From Laetiporus sulphureus 93-53 (Eukaryota > Basidiomycota > Agaricomycetes > Polyporales > Laetiporaceae): 64,000 bases of DNA. The notes under the pieces are model-generated. The model was not told where the DNA came from and did no database searches. It worked only from the letters and a program-made list of their open reading frames with translations. Positions 44,734 through 57,185 of this stretch are shown piece by piece (position 1 is the stretch's first letter; each line of letters starts with the position of its first letter). The stretch covers positions 3,774 through 67,773 of the forward strand of contig NW_024468599.1 of NCBI RefSeq assembly GCF_001632365.1, in the 5' to 3' direction. Position numbers and translations under genes: made by a program.

Positions 44734-46891
44734 GGTGGAGAGGATTCAAAGTTTCACAGCACCGAGTCATCAGCCTTACAATCAGAGATCGAAGAAGGAG
44801 TTTGGTATCCCCTTGAAACAGAGTCAGGATTACCACAATAGGTGAAACATCAGATGAAGAAGTCTTCTCATCATTCAATCAAAGACTCAGGCGACTACAC
44901 GAGTTTCAGAGGGCCAGATTCGAGTGAGCAAAAGAAGGCCGACCACACTTAGCCAATTTTCGACCATCTCCATATTCGAAACACATTCCTCAGCTTCGCA
45001 ATCAACATCACCAGCTTCTAGAACCCCCAGTCCACTTAGTTTGCTTACTCCACTATTGCACCATCTGTCCAAGTCTTCTACAGTAGAAGCACAGTCGAAA
45101 CACATCTCCGAGGCTTTGTCGCAAGAAGTTCTGCTTAGGACCCTTCTAGACAAGCTAGAAGCAGCCTTCACAGCTGAACAGGCATCGAATTCCATCCAAA
45201 ACTCCACTTAAACACTTAATCTACCGACCACCACAGCTACAGTCACTATGAGCACCATAATCACTAATCAGATGCCATTTCGTGGTGATTGATCGGCACC
45301 CACGTTCGATCCCGATCAGCCAAGAACACTCTTTCACTTCTTCAATGACCTAGAAATCCTATTTACATGTTGCCAAGTAAACACTGAAGCCGAGAAGAAG
45401 CTTTGGATGAAACACTATCTTAATATAGACGTTGTCGACCTCGTTGAGTCACTTCCAGAATATACTGATCGAGCGAAAACATATGTCAATCTGCGACAAG
45501 CCATCCAGGTGCTGTATGCAGATGCAGATACAGAGCAAAAGTGGGAAGTGCGAGACATGGACCTCTTAGTTGGAGAGCGAGCCCAACTGGAGATTCAGAT
45601 GATCACAGAACTATCATCGAGAGTTCCTAGCCATCACCTCATTTCTCATAGGCAAGACTCGCATTTTGCAGTCAGAACACAATCATGCATTCATTCGAGG
45701 TTTCCCACCGGAGTTATGAAGTCAGATTTCGCAGCGCCTGCAGTTGAAGCAGCCAGACCATTACCCAGATGATCCCTACTCAGTAAACGATGTCTATGAG
45801 GCAGCAAAGTTTGTGTTGCATGGCACTAGTGCAGGGCTGACCACTGTAAAGCTGACTACAACTACTTCGACTAGCAGCGCATCAGTGATAAAGAGCAAGG
45901 ATATCTTGTTGCTTATTGAAAGCTTGGTCAAGTCAGTTCAAATGCTCACAGAAGCTGTGACTGGAGGAATTGCGAAGCATGGGAGTCAAGCTGCAACTGT
46001 GAGCAGACCACTAGTCACAAACGGAAATCTGAGCAGATTTTGCCACTATTGTGGAGAAGCCGGAGGCATGATCAGAACATGCAAGCACGTCAAGGAGGAC
46101 ATTAAGAGCAGCAAGTGCATGTGCAATGCAGCTGGAAAAGTTGTCCTTCCAAATGGCACCTTCATCCCTTGCACAATTCCAGGCATCACAATTTGCAATC
46201 AGATTTATGGGTGGCACAGATGGAACCTGACTCCAGTCACGGCATCAGTTTCAGTGGCGAATCTATTTGAGGTCTCAGAAGACAAAGCCAGCTCATTCTC
46301 ACTAGACGCAGAGGATAGAATCGAAGCATTGGAGCAGGAGTTGTTCAATCTGAAGTGATTGCGACCAGTCTTTGATGGAGTTTATATGCCACTGAGGTGA
46401 CTGGCAGGATTAGCCGCAAAGCCAGCGCAATCTGAGAAGGCACCTGAACAGCAGTTGCAACCTCAGGTGGAGCCAGAGAAGGCCACTGAGAGCATGCTGA
46501 GTATGTCAGTTCCAGCAGTTGCAGATTCAGTGCCAGAGCATCCTTTCCAATCAGCTCGAGATGTGTTGTATGTCCCACCCAACACTCGCAATTTCGATCA
46601 AGCCCCAAAGCCAGGAGCATGAAATGCAGCCTATCACAATGCACCACCAGTCTACCAGCCGAAGCTTGCGACTACAGTTTTCGAGCAATCGATGAAGTCA
46701 TGGGGAGTTGCTGTCGATATCATCAGATGTGCGCAACAAGTATCGCAAAGCATGCACACCAAAATGAGTAGTACCTCCAAGTGTGACTGGAATGGTGATG
46801 ATCTTCAAAAATGCAGAAGACAGCAGTTCCACGATCGGACAGGAGAAAGAGCTCACCTGTTGAGGGGAGCCTTTAGCAGCGACAGGCTCAG
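44734..46891 (+). pseudogene. Ty3 element D leader, gag and gag-protease linker
   Basis: Gag frame open from about 44890 without a clear ATG; a coding start near 44924 would need GTG. Capsid-like segments at about 45290-45600 and a continuous 204-codon block 45744-46358 with the zinc knuckle lacking His (46041-46082). Frames change near 45610 and stop codons occur (for example TAA at about 45208). Unlike B, gag is not split by a LINE. After 46358 the linker runs to the solo LTR at 46892. Confidence 0.75.
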
Positions 46892-47550
46892 TGTCACAGC
46901 ACGCCGATGACAAAGATAGACAACCAAATGTAGAGTCCCCTTGAGGGCCTCCTGGCTAAGAGCCTACAGTGACGAGCTGTGGCGATATGACGTGCCCACT
47001 GACGAGGCCTAGTAGCTGATTGCAGAGCAAGACTTACTGGTGAGGCTAGAGGTGCTATCACACAAGTGAGGATGCGATGAAATGTATAGCACACTGAGAG
47101 TGTCTGGTAAGACCCCTCTGTGATGGTAGTGGAGGACGAAGGAGAATAAGACTGAGGTCTCCTCCTCGTCGTGCTGGTCCTTATATACATGATTGCTATG
47201 CTACTGTACAGTACTATCTAAGCGAGTCACATGCTATTCTACTGGTCAGTGCTACAATCGTACGACATGTCTCAATTATCCTGATTGGCTGCCTAATAAT
47301 AACCCACAGAGACGGAGCTCCTCTTGAGCACGTAATATGGCGTCATGGCGATTGCAACATATGACACCATGCCGAGGGGCTCGGTGTCACGTGACAATGC
47401 CGAGAGAGATCCAAGGTCATGTGACTAGATGCCTCGTTATCTTATCTTGTTAGGTCATGTGACTTCTTGTGCGACGAGCAATGATGAAAAATGATATGCT
47501 CCTTAATACCGTTTGTTCCTATAATGACTTTGTCAGGTAAAACTGTGACA
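46892..47550. mobile_element. Solo LTR (TGTCACAG..CTGTGACA) in element D
   Basis: A 659-bp insertion between the gag linker and protease, absent at the same point in B (16800). Flanked by the 5-bp duplication CTCAG (46887-46891 and 47551-47555). Carries TATATACA near 47181, and three palindromes GTCAYGTGAC (47386-47395, 47416-47425, 47454-47463). Its last 26 bases resemble those at 92-117. Confidence 0.85.
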
Positions 47551-47555
47551 CTCAG

Positions 47556-48100
47556 TCATTTCTGATCTGTATAATGCCTACCTGAAGCACATTCACAATG
47601 AAGAAGAGCCAGAACAGTTGACAGTCGCAAAAGACTCGCATGCGTTGTGATTGATAGATGCACTTATCGACAACAAGGAATGAGTACAGGTGATCCTAGA
47701 TTCAGGATGCCAGATTGTCGCAATGTCCGAAGATGTCTGCCTCTCGCTGGGGCTTATTTACGATCCAACAATAAAGCTCAACATGCAGTCTGCAAACAGA
47801 GAAGTTGACCAGTTGCTCGAACTGGTTCGCAATGTACTGTTCCAAGTCGGAGATATTGTCCTCTACTTGTAGGTCCATGTCATTCATGCAGCCACATACG
47901 ATATTCTTCTAGGATGACCATTCGATGTGCTCACCAAGAGCGTGGTGCACAATTTCATTGACGAGAATCAGACAGTTACAATTGTATGTCCCAACACAGG
48001 AAGAGTCACAATGATACCCACTATACCAAGAGGACCACCACGAGTCAGGGCACAGCACTTGTGATCGAAGGATCCAGGTTTTCACTAATGGAAGATATGA
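47556..48100 (+). pseudogene. Element D aspartic protease domain
   Basis: Same active-site segment as element B (ILDSGCQIVAMS, about 47690-47730) and YDILLG end near 47912. A TAG near 47869 and TGA near 47914 interrupt it. Confidence 0.75.
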
Positions 48101-51100
48101 GTACCGAAAGCAGCGGGATGACATTAATCATTGATGTAAGCAGCACAAATACCCTGATTATATCAGCCTATTCCCCAGTATCCCATCTCCATTCAGTCAA
48201 GCTATTCGCGAGCCTCAGGACAGGTCCTCGACGTGGTGTCATCATTATACACAGTCACTTCAGATTTTCGATCAACTTCCTGAAGCTCAACTTTGTGTCT
48301 ACTACAGATGGTTATAGGCCAAAGTTGCAGTCAAGAGTCAAGCTTGAGAGCAGGCTATGCTGCGACCAAGAAAAAGTATAAGCCAGTTGTGCTCAAAACT
48401 AGACCAGTGATCGCATCAGTTTCCGAGCAATTCTGAATCATTTGCAGAATCATCGGGGACCCTTTGCGACACCTACCTGAGCTTTCCGAGTGGCCAGGGC
48501 CTTTCTTTCCAACCAGTCACTATATGAAAGAAAGAATGGAGGCCTTGAATATCATACACCAGCCAGGATTCTTGTGGCCAGAAGAGCGAGCCCTTATGCA
48601 TGCATTCATGTGTTTGCATAACCAAGCTTTTGCTTGGAGTGATTCCGAGTGAGGATGGTTCAAATCGGAATACTTCCCACTGATAGATTTCTCAGTCATT
48701 TCACATCAGCCATGGGTTCAGCAGAACATTTCAATTCCACCAGGCATTTACAAGGAAGTCTGTGTGATTATCAAGAAGAAGTTGGATGCCAAAGTTTACA
48801 AGCCTTCAAACTCATCATACCGATCGCAATGGTTCTGCATCATAAAGAAGGACAGAAAGTCTCTACGACTCATGCACAGTCTTGAACTGTTGAATGCAGT
48901 TATGATTCAGCACACAGGAGTTATGCTGACTCTGGAGCACCTAGTGGAGCAGTTCGGCAGTCGTTCCTGTGGAGCCATGCTCGATCTATATGTTGGATAT
49001 GATGAGAGACTCATAGCAGAGACATCACGTGACCTTACCACGTTCCAGATGCCATTTGGAGCTTTGCAACTTGTCACCCTTCCGATGGGGTTGACCAACT
49101 CAGTGCCGATCTTCCACAATGATGTCACATACATTTTCAATCAGAAATTCCTGCATTCATGGTGCCATATGTCGACAACGTCCCAGTTAAAGGTCCAGTG
49201 ACTAGCTATCTCAAATCAGATGATAGCTTCGAGATGATCACAGGCAACGATGGTATCTGACAATTCATTTGGGAACATTTCCAAAATCTCAATCACATTG
49301 CGCAGTGAATGGAGTATGCTGGAGGTACCTTCTCAGGAACGAAGTTGATGCTTTGCACGGAAGAGATCACAATAGTCAGACACAGGTGCACCCTGATTGC
49401 ACAGTTGCCAGATGAATCTCGAGTCTGGACAGTCAGAAATTAGGGCCCATGCAAGGAATTATCAGAAGTTCGTGCATTTTTAGGCACAATCAGAGTCACA
49501 AGGATCTTCATTAAAGACTTCGCAAAGCGAGCGCACTCGCTTGTGCAGCTCACTCAGAAAGGAGTTCCATTTGAATTTGGCGAGACACAGCTCAAAGCAA
49601 TGGAAGACCTAAAGCAGGCATTATTGGAGTCACCAGCTTTGTGAATGATCAATTATGACTCGTTAGCACCAGTTATCCTTGCAGTGGACACTTCTCTGAT
49701 CACAGTTGGATTTCAGTTGTGCCAAGGTGCAACTGACAGATCGAAAAAGCAGTTTTTCAGTCATTTCAGGTCTATCACACTCAACTATCACGAAAAGAGG
49801 TTTTCACAACCAAAGCTCGAGCTCTACAGCCTATATTGTGCCTTGCGAGCACTCAAGATCTATTTGATCAGCATTCATAACCTAATAGTCAAAGTGGATG
49901 CCAAGTACATCAAGGGCATATTGCAGAACCCAGACATCGCTCTGAGTGCAAGCATCAACTGTTGAATCATCACCATCCTCATGTATCATTTCTGACTAGT
50001 CCACATACCAGGAGTTATGCATGGCCCAGACGGATTATCGCACTGACTGAGACAGCCCGGCGATCCGCCACCAGAACCAATCGAGGATACAAACTTCGAT
50101 GATTGAGTAGATTACATGAATGGATTTATGCACCAGGTACTTCCCCGAGTGCAGATCTTGAGTAATCCACCATCAACTGAGGATGGTCGATTTTTCAGAA
50201 TAGGGGAGGAGCTAGCCATGCAATCAGTTTTTGTGCTGCTGACTCAAAGTAACGATGATCAGAAACCGTGCAAGATACTCAGGACCTGAAGTCAGTCAGC
50301 TACAAGGATGTTCCATGATCTGCACATGCCAGATGGAATGATCATCTCATCGCATTAATCACTGACTGGCTGGAAACGTTGCAGCGACCAGAAAATTACT
50401 TGGATAAAGAATACGATCAGATGCTCAAGTATGCGGTTCACTTCTTCAAACAAGACAGACATCTCTGGAGGAAGGATGGACAAGGATCGCACAAGTTAGT
50501 CATATTATCAGAAAACTGACTACGAGTCCTCGCTGGAGCACATGATAAGCTAGGACACCGAGGCATTGTTCTGACTTGGTCATTGATTCGCGAACAATTT
50601 TGGTGGCCTGATGTCACGGTTGACATTGCTTGGTTCATCAAGACATGCATAATATGTCAAAAGTGACAGATTCACCAGATTCTCATATCACCGATGATTG
50701 CAATGCCAGCGCCAATATTTGCAAAGATATATATTGACACGATGCATATGCCACCCTCAAACGGATTTAAGTACATCGTGCAGGGTCGGTGTTCGCTCAC
50801 CCACTATCCTGAATTCTGTATGCTGTGAGCAGAATCTGTGAAGGCCCTCAGTAATTGGATTTTTGAAGATATACTCTGTCACTGAGAAGCGCTATCAGAA
50901 ATTATAACTGACAACCACGCACCATTCGTAAAAGCAGCAGCCTATCTGGAGAAGAAATATCACGTCAAGCACATCCAGATAAGTGGCTACAATTTATGTG
51001 TGAACAGAATAGTTGAGCGACCACATTTTGACATTTGGCAAGGTCTATTTAAGGCTGCTGACAGAGAGGAGTGCAAATGGAGTCAAGTCGCACATTCAGT

Positions 51101-51740
51101 TTTCTGGTCAGAAAGAGTCACAGTTAGAAGATGCATGGGTTGTTCGCCCTACTTCACCATCATGGGCACTCATCCTGTCTTACTGCTGGACATAGTCAAG
51201 GCAACATATATGATTCCAGCACCAGTCGGGATGGTGACAATGACCGACCTGATCGCGAGTCGAGCAGAAGCACTACAAAAGCGCTGAGAACAAGTCATGA
51301 GGATCCACAACGCAGTCTACGAGGCCAGGAGAAAAGCAGTGAGGCGATTCAAGCGAGTCCACAAGAATGTGATCAAGGATTTCGATTTCAAGCATGGAGA
51401 CCTAGTCTTGGTTCAGCATATGCAGATTGAGAAAGCACTCAATCGAAAAATGTGACTGCGATATATAGGACCATATATTGTGTTGTTTCACAATTGGGGA
51501 GGAGCCTACATGCTCTGTGAGTTAGATGGAGCTGTACTGGACTGACCGATCACAGCATTCAGGGTGGTACCATTCACAGCAAGGAAGAAATGTTGGATGC
51601 ATTGGAAGCCAGATTGAAGGAGATGCATCAGTCGGACAACCAAGGAGAAGAGGAACTGGATAAAGAACAAAAAGATGAGGAGTCAGGGGATGAAGACAAA
51701 GGACTGAAAGACCAGTACGACGCAAACGAGTCAGAATAGA
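48101..51740 (+). pseudogene. Element D pol remnant: RT, RNase H, integrase
   Basis: Closest relative of the element A pol. The RT box is Tyr-Val-Asp-Asn (49168-49179), the same loss of a catalytic Asp as in A. RNase H spans 49645-49965. The integrase zinc region lies at about 50550-50670, catalytic Asp near 50738, and the second site reads Asp-Asn-His instead of Asp-Asn-Gly near 50910; Glu is near 51014. The acidic tail ends at TAG 51736-51738. Multiple TGA codons interrupt it. Confidence 0.85.
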
Positions 51741-52046
51741 CAAGTATAGGGATTCAAACTAATAATTCAATCGTATATAGGCAAGGACTCAGCTAGGGAC
51801 TCAAGAGACTCAAGAACTCGAACAAGACAACACTATTTTGTGACATCTCACTTAATATTTCATTCAGAAAAGCTTGCGCAAGGTTTTCGGCACCCAGGTT
51901 TATTCAAGCAAACTAACTAGTACATTGCCCTATGTGCACAGAGGGAGAGATCACGATAGAGATATGAAGAACCATGCAGACAGCCCGCTTTGAGTCACCC
52001 CAGCACATACCCATCGTGCACCAATGGCATCATGGCTTGTGAGCCC

Positions 52047-55000
52047 TCAGGCCTGATTCTTCTTGTGAAGCTGCTGCAACAGCTCGATCATCCACTCAAG
52101 TTGTGTACTGGTTTCGAAAGGCTCAATGGTGGCTGGCGAAGAGCTAAACAGCTCTGACTTCATGGTCACAGCTTTGAAAGAGCCCTTTGCATGAGCCTTG
52201 CCTTTTGACGAGTGCAGCTTGAGAACCTTAGTAGATGGAACGACAATGGTGCTAGCATGGGCATGTTGCGTCATGATGTTATCTGGGTCGGAGTCGTTAA
52301 AGTGAGGACACTTGAGAGGCCTGTTGAATTGGCCTAGTGAAGTCATTAGCAAGGAAGTAATGATGTCGAAAGGGACGTACCACATGGCGGCAGAGGAATC
52401 ACCAACTTATGACGAGAAGGCCCAGCAGTGCCCTTCTCTTGCTTGACGGTAACAACCTCAGGTGTGCCTTCAGCGTCGGACTTGGCATTGGGCTCAGGCG
52501 TGTCAGGCAAGGTATGGACCGGCCCTGGAGGGAGGTCAGTTAGCCAGGAACAAAACTGAAAGAGGGGAGGCCTATGAAGGTGTGGGGCCAGGGCAATCAC
52601 AGTTTCATATTCGTCAATTGGTGTGTCCAGTGGGAGCTCGAGCTTCATGGCATAATCGCTGCTGGCAGTGTTCGCATTGTGCATATGCTCATCATAGTCA
52701 CCCTGGTGACTGGAAGCCTTCAAAATCACCTTAGCATCTGGCATCTTGGGCAGTGGCCAGTCCTTCTGATGGTACAGCTTTTTTGGTGAAAGCCATCCAT
52801 CGGCATCATCAATGTTAGGGACTGTATCACTCATCCACCACTTGCAGGCCATGTGGTCATGATGACACTTGCAGCATTGAGGACGGAACTCACTTAATGT
52901 GCAAGTGCGAGACACCTTGTCGGAAAGAAGGCAGTAGCGACACTGGGAAGAGGAATTGGCAATGGAAAAGTGTGGGCCAGGCAAGCACTTACCAAACAAG
53001 CAATAGACAGCTTCTGCCAAGCCAGGAGATACTCTGGAGGAAGGGAGCGATCACAAAAGGTGTGCACAGGCATGCGCACATACTGGTCCTCCAAGTTCGT
53101 AGTCATTTTGGAAGCCTTGGTGGACTTGCGACCACGACCCTTGCCCTTCTTCGAATGCACTGGTGAGAGGTTTAGAAGGTTTCTGCTCATGAACTCGACC
53201 TCATCACTATCGCTGTCATCCTCGTCATTGCTGGAGACCTCAATAACCTCAGAGCCTTGTGCGGAAGGTGATTCAGTGACCACAGTAGCAAGTGAAGGAT
53301 CAACTTTCATAGCCACAGCACCAGAGTCAGAAGGAGGGTTGATAGCAACTGGGTCTGTTGCACAGGCCTGGAACTCAAACTTTGGGACAGGAATACCAAT
53401 AGCAGCAGGAGCTATGACAGGTGCAGCTACTACAGAAGAAGAGGCCAGAGCAACAGAGAGAAAAGCATCATCAGTGCTGGTGAAAGCAGTCAGAGAGTCA
53501 GAGGCCATGACCTCCCCAGTATCAGAAGGCATGTGAGCAGAAGCCTCAGTCACCGGAGGGGGGTTCAGATCCTAGGAGAGTCGAAGGATCATGTTAGCAA
53601 AAGATAATGGATCACAGTCTGGTGCATGCACCTTGCTCGCTGAAAGGCAGCAGCCCGCTTGGGCAAGATCAACTCCTCGCACCACAAAAGCCATGATGGC
53701 TGTACAAAGGCATCAAGATGTGCTTGGGCCTTGTGGCAAAACTGGGTGTAGCGTGTTTGTGACACCACGTCCGAGAAGGTGCAAAGATCATGCTAGAAAG
53801 GAAGAGAGTTATCCGGTTGCGAGTACAACAGCGCAGTCACTCACCAGGGCAGAAAGGAACTCACATATGAGAAACTCGAAGTCCATGACCAGGTCGAGGG
53901 GCTCTGCCTCATGCAACACCTCCCAAGCAGAATAAACGATACCCATGATGGCATCCTTTGGGTCCACTGCCTATGTGTCAAGGACAGAAGTTAGCAATGC
54001 AAAAAGCCAAAGGTAGGAAGACAGGTGCACCTTGTGAGGAGAGGTGACCAGAGTTGCAGGATGCTGAGAAGATGAAGGCATAGTGGGGTGACCCATCATC
54101 GAGCTGAAAGAATGAGGTAGAGGGAGAGGGGAGTTAGGTGCCATCAGACACTGAAGACAATTTTGAACTAGCCATGCTCGGACATGCAAACACATCATTA
54201 AAACCTCATGGTATCATCCTCTATCATGTGGTAGAGCCAGTTGGCTTTCTCAGGGAGCCAGTTCAAGTGACTCAGATGGAACTTCTTATGTGGGACCGAA
54301 ATCAAGCCAACTCCGATTGAGGCTACCAAAACAATGGATCTACAGCATGAAGTCAGAGATGAACACAGTCAGACTACTGTACATGAGAAAGCGGAGTACA
54401 TGAAGGACAAATCGAGACGATTCTAGGCTACGTGGCTTTCCCATTCGCAGCCAGGAAGGTCTTCAAGAACTGGAGATGATCGCTAATGCGGGTCACCTCC
54501 ACAACCAGTCATGCATGCTCCTGAGTATAGATCTTGATCAATAGGGCATTGGGAATGGCCAGCCCACGAACCTCACTAAGAATCCTCTTAGTCTCTGCAA
54601 GCGATTTGGCATCTGCAATCGTGAAAGGGATAAAGTCAGTATTGCAGCCTTTGTGATCAAGAAGACGAAAAGCTTACTAGAGGGAGGCTAGACAAATGAG
54701 CACTTGAGGTGCGACACTCAGCAGTGAATGCAAGCCTGCCCACTGTGGTCAGAAGGCATGATCATGCAGTCCCTGTCCACCAAGCACTTGAAGCACTGGT
54801 GGCTGGAATGTAAGCAACGAGCGGAATATGAAGAAAGCGACCAGGCGCACCTTGGTATGCGGCCATGGCTTGCCGAAGCTCAGAAACGCGATCTGCACAC
54901 ACTTTGGGAGAGCGTGGATGGCGATGTAGTACTCGTGCAGTGTATCTGACTCAGAAGACTTGATGGTGACCATGGACGACATCATACTCATGACAGATGC

Positions 55001-56240
55001 AGAACGCAACTGCACCCTCGGAGTCACTGCAACAACTTCAGGTTCATGCTTGACCACATCCTGAAGAATTTCTGCCATAGCAAGAGACATGGCAGAAGGA
55101 GGAGGAACATGTCAGCTATCATAGTCTATCCACCAGCAGCCAATCAGAATGGTCTGCCCAGGGAATGTACGGTCGCACCGATCCATGAAAATGTCGTTCA
55201 CCATGTACGCCATTAAAAAGTGATCACAAATATGGTTGTGACCTTCAGGAAACTTGGCAAAATTGTCACAGTCTGCAGCCTCGATGATCTCTCGCATAAT
55301 CTCAGTCATCGCAGCAGGAGAACATATCGGGGCAGCAGTCCCAACAGCATTGGAATAACCTCTCAGGGAGGAAGGGACCACTGCTGAGATCCAATCGAAG
55401 TCAGGGCTCGTGTTCAGCATGAGCCAGTCATACACTGAATTGACCTCATGCAGCAAACTCTTGGCACAGTCTGGATAGTCACAGGTCATGCGTAACTGGA
55501 AGGCCGCAGCATTGACTGGCAGAAGGCAGATCGCAACACAGAATACTCACCTCATAAGTGAAAAATGACATGGCCCAGCCCTGCCAGACCAAAGCATGAG
55601 CATCAGGAGTGGGCGATGTGAACACAAGATTATCCAGGTGCTGCAGTAGTGAAATGCAAGCACCGTCAATGGGGTAGACACTGCGAGCTCAAGCACCGAG
55701 GCTGAAGACACCGTCGACATGGGACATAGCAGTGAAGGACCGGGGAACTGACAGCGAGGGCATGCTATCTAAAGTACACAAGCCCGATGGACCGAGGATG
55801 ATCCAAATCTCAGAATGGGGGAGGTGATATGCACCGAGATATTCTGTGATCAGAAAAACACCAGAAACTGTGTCCGACTATGGCACAATCGGATAGCGGG
55901 TCACTGCAATTCGAAAAGACAAACACTGAGCCAAAACAGTCCAGAGTGGGTGAAGAAGACTTTACTGACAGCCTGAGGAAACAGAACTGTGTGAAGGGGT
56001 CAGAAGGTGAAACATGAGGTGTGGAAATGATGAGCAAGCCATGAGAAAGCGTAGCTGATTACGAGATGCAGTGCGAGAAGTGGAACATGACCAATTAGGC
56101 AACTCAGAAATGAGCAAGTGTGCTAATGGAACAAAAGATAGGGTAACGGACCGACGGACCCTGACAGGGCCGGACTTCCAGTTCCCTGACTGTATGATAT
56201 AGAGAGGGGACAGGGACGAGCTTTGCGACAGGTTTGTCAA
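52047..56240 (-). pseudogene. Antisense multi-exon gene of Ty3 element D
   Basis: Same layout as in A and B, convergent with pol. First exon on the LTR minus strand (to 56240), then block 55112-55489, block 54749-55090, cysteine cluster 1 (54700-54795), the Ser/Pro block with acidic and basic stretches (52894-53553), cluster 2 (52844-52942), and a C-terminal block ending with a heptad-like Leu/Gln stretch (52047-52110). The intron between block 52894-53553 and cluster 2 is conserved (GTAAGT..CCCAG). The next intron has lost its donor (GT to AT). An in-frame TGA after 55112 occurs in all three copies. A frameshift breaks the first exon near 55980. Confidence 0.62.
55812..55824 (+). promoter_or_regulatory. 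Polypurine tract of element D
   Basis: AGAATGGGGGAGG immediately before the 3' LTR. Confidence 0.8.
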
Positions 56241-57185
56241 TGGATCAGAAACACAATGTATGATCGGAAACGTGTTTCAGCAACTCAGCTGGCTCATTTC
56301 TGATCCACTATATAATCTACACTGTACATAGGAATAATAAGAGAGTTTTACATGGAGTTTCCCCATGCAGCAGTGCTCAGTTCTCATCTTGTCTACGCTA
56401 GGACGTTGTGCCTGACTATGTCTACGTCTATTGCGATCACGTTCTACATCTCTGGGATTCTCGACACCAAGAAAGGCAGCACTCTCAGCAGTGGCCTCTA
56501 GCTCAACTCAGGTTTCAGCCAGATAAGTCATGTTATCGTGTTCTCGTATCTCACGCCATTGCATTTTGCTCACACGCCACCAGTCACGAGTCTCAAACCA
56601 GGATTCCGTAGCCTCGCTAGTGCTCAGGAGTTCATTGTCAGTGCTCATTCCCATTCGGAGATGCCCAGTGGTTCATTGGTGACACTCGTTCCAGTCAGAA
56701 GTGCTCAGGGCTTCGTCGTCGGCACTTATCCCAGCTCGAAGACAGTTAGGGATTGCTCATTGGCGCTTGACCCAGTTTGGAGGCAGTTAGGGATTGCTTG
56801 TCAGTGCTTGACCAGCACTTTTCAGATATAGAAGGTCCTCGTGCCCCAGCCCAGACCTTCAGCCACCACAGTTCACGAGTACGGAAGTCACCAATCGCAT
56901 TCTACACTCACACACCCCCACATTCCAGCTTTTGACTGTTTCCTGGTCAGAGGCATCCATACAGTCGAGTCTGACACTCACCGATCCAGAACCTTTGACA
57001 ATCTGACTCCGTTTCAAGCATCACAGCTGAATGACTCATGGCTGCCCATCACTGCATTATCATCTGAAGTTTCCTGCGACTGTAGCCCAAAGGGACTGCA
57101 GATGGACAGAGCCCCAGTTCACCTTCCACCAGTAGGGGTTTGATTAGGAGTGCTGCTCATGGCCAGGACACGGTTGAGCATATCA
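55825..57185 (+). mobile_element. 3' LTR of Ty3 element D
   Basis: TGATAT..ATATCA, 1361 bp; TATA box at 56309-56315. By eye its first part (to about 56280) matches the A/B shared LTR, while the rest matches the B 3' LTR including the extra segment near 56755-56795. It joins copia DNA at 57186, exactly as at 27273/27274. Confidence 0.85.
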
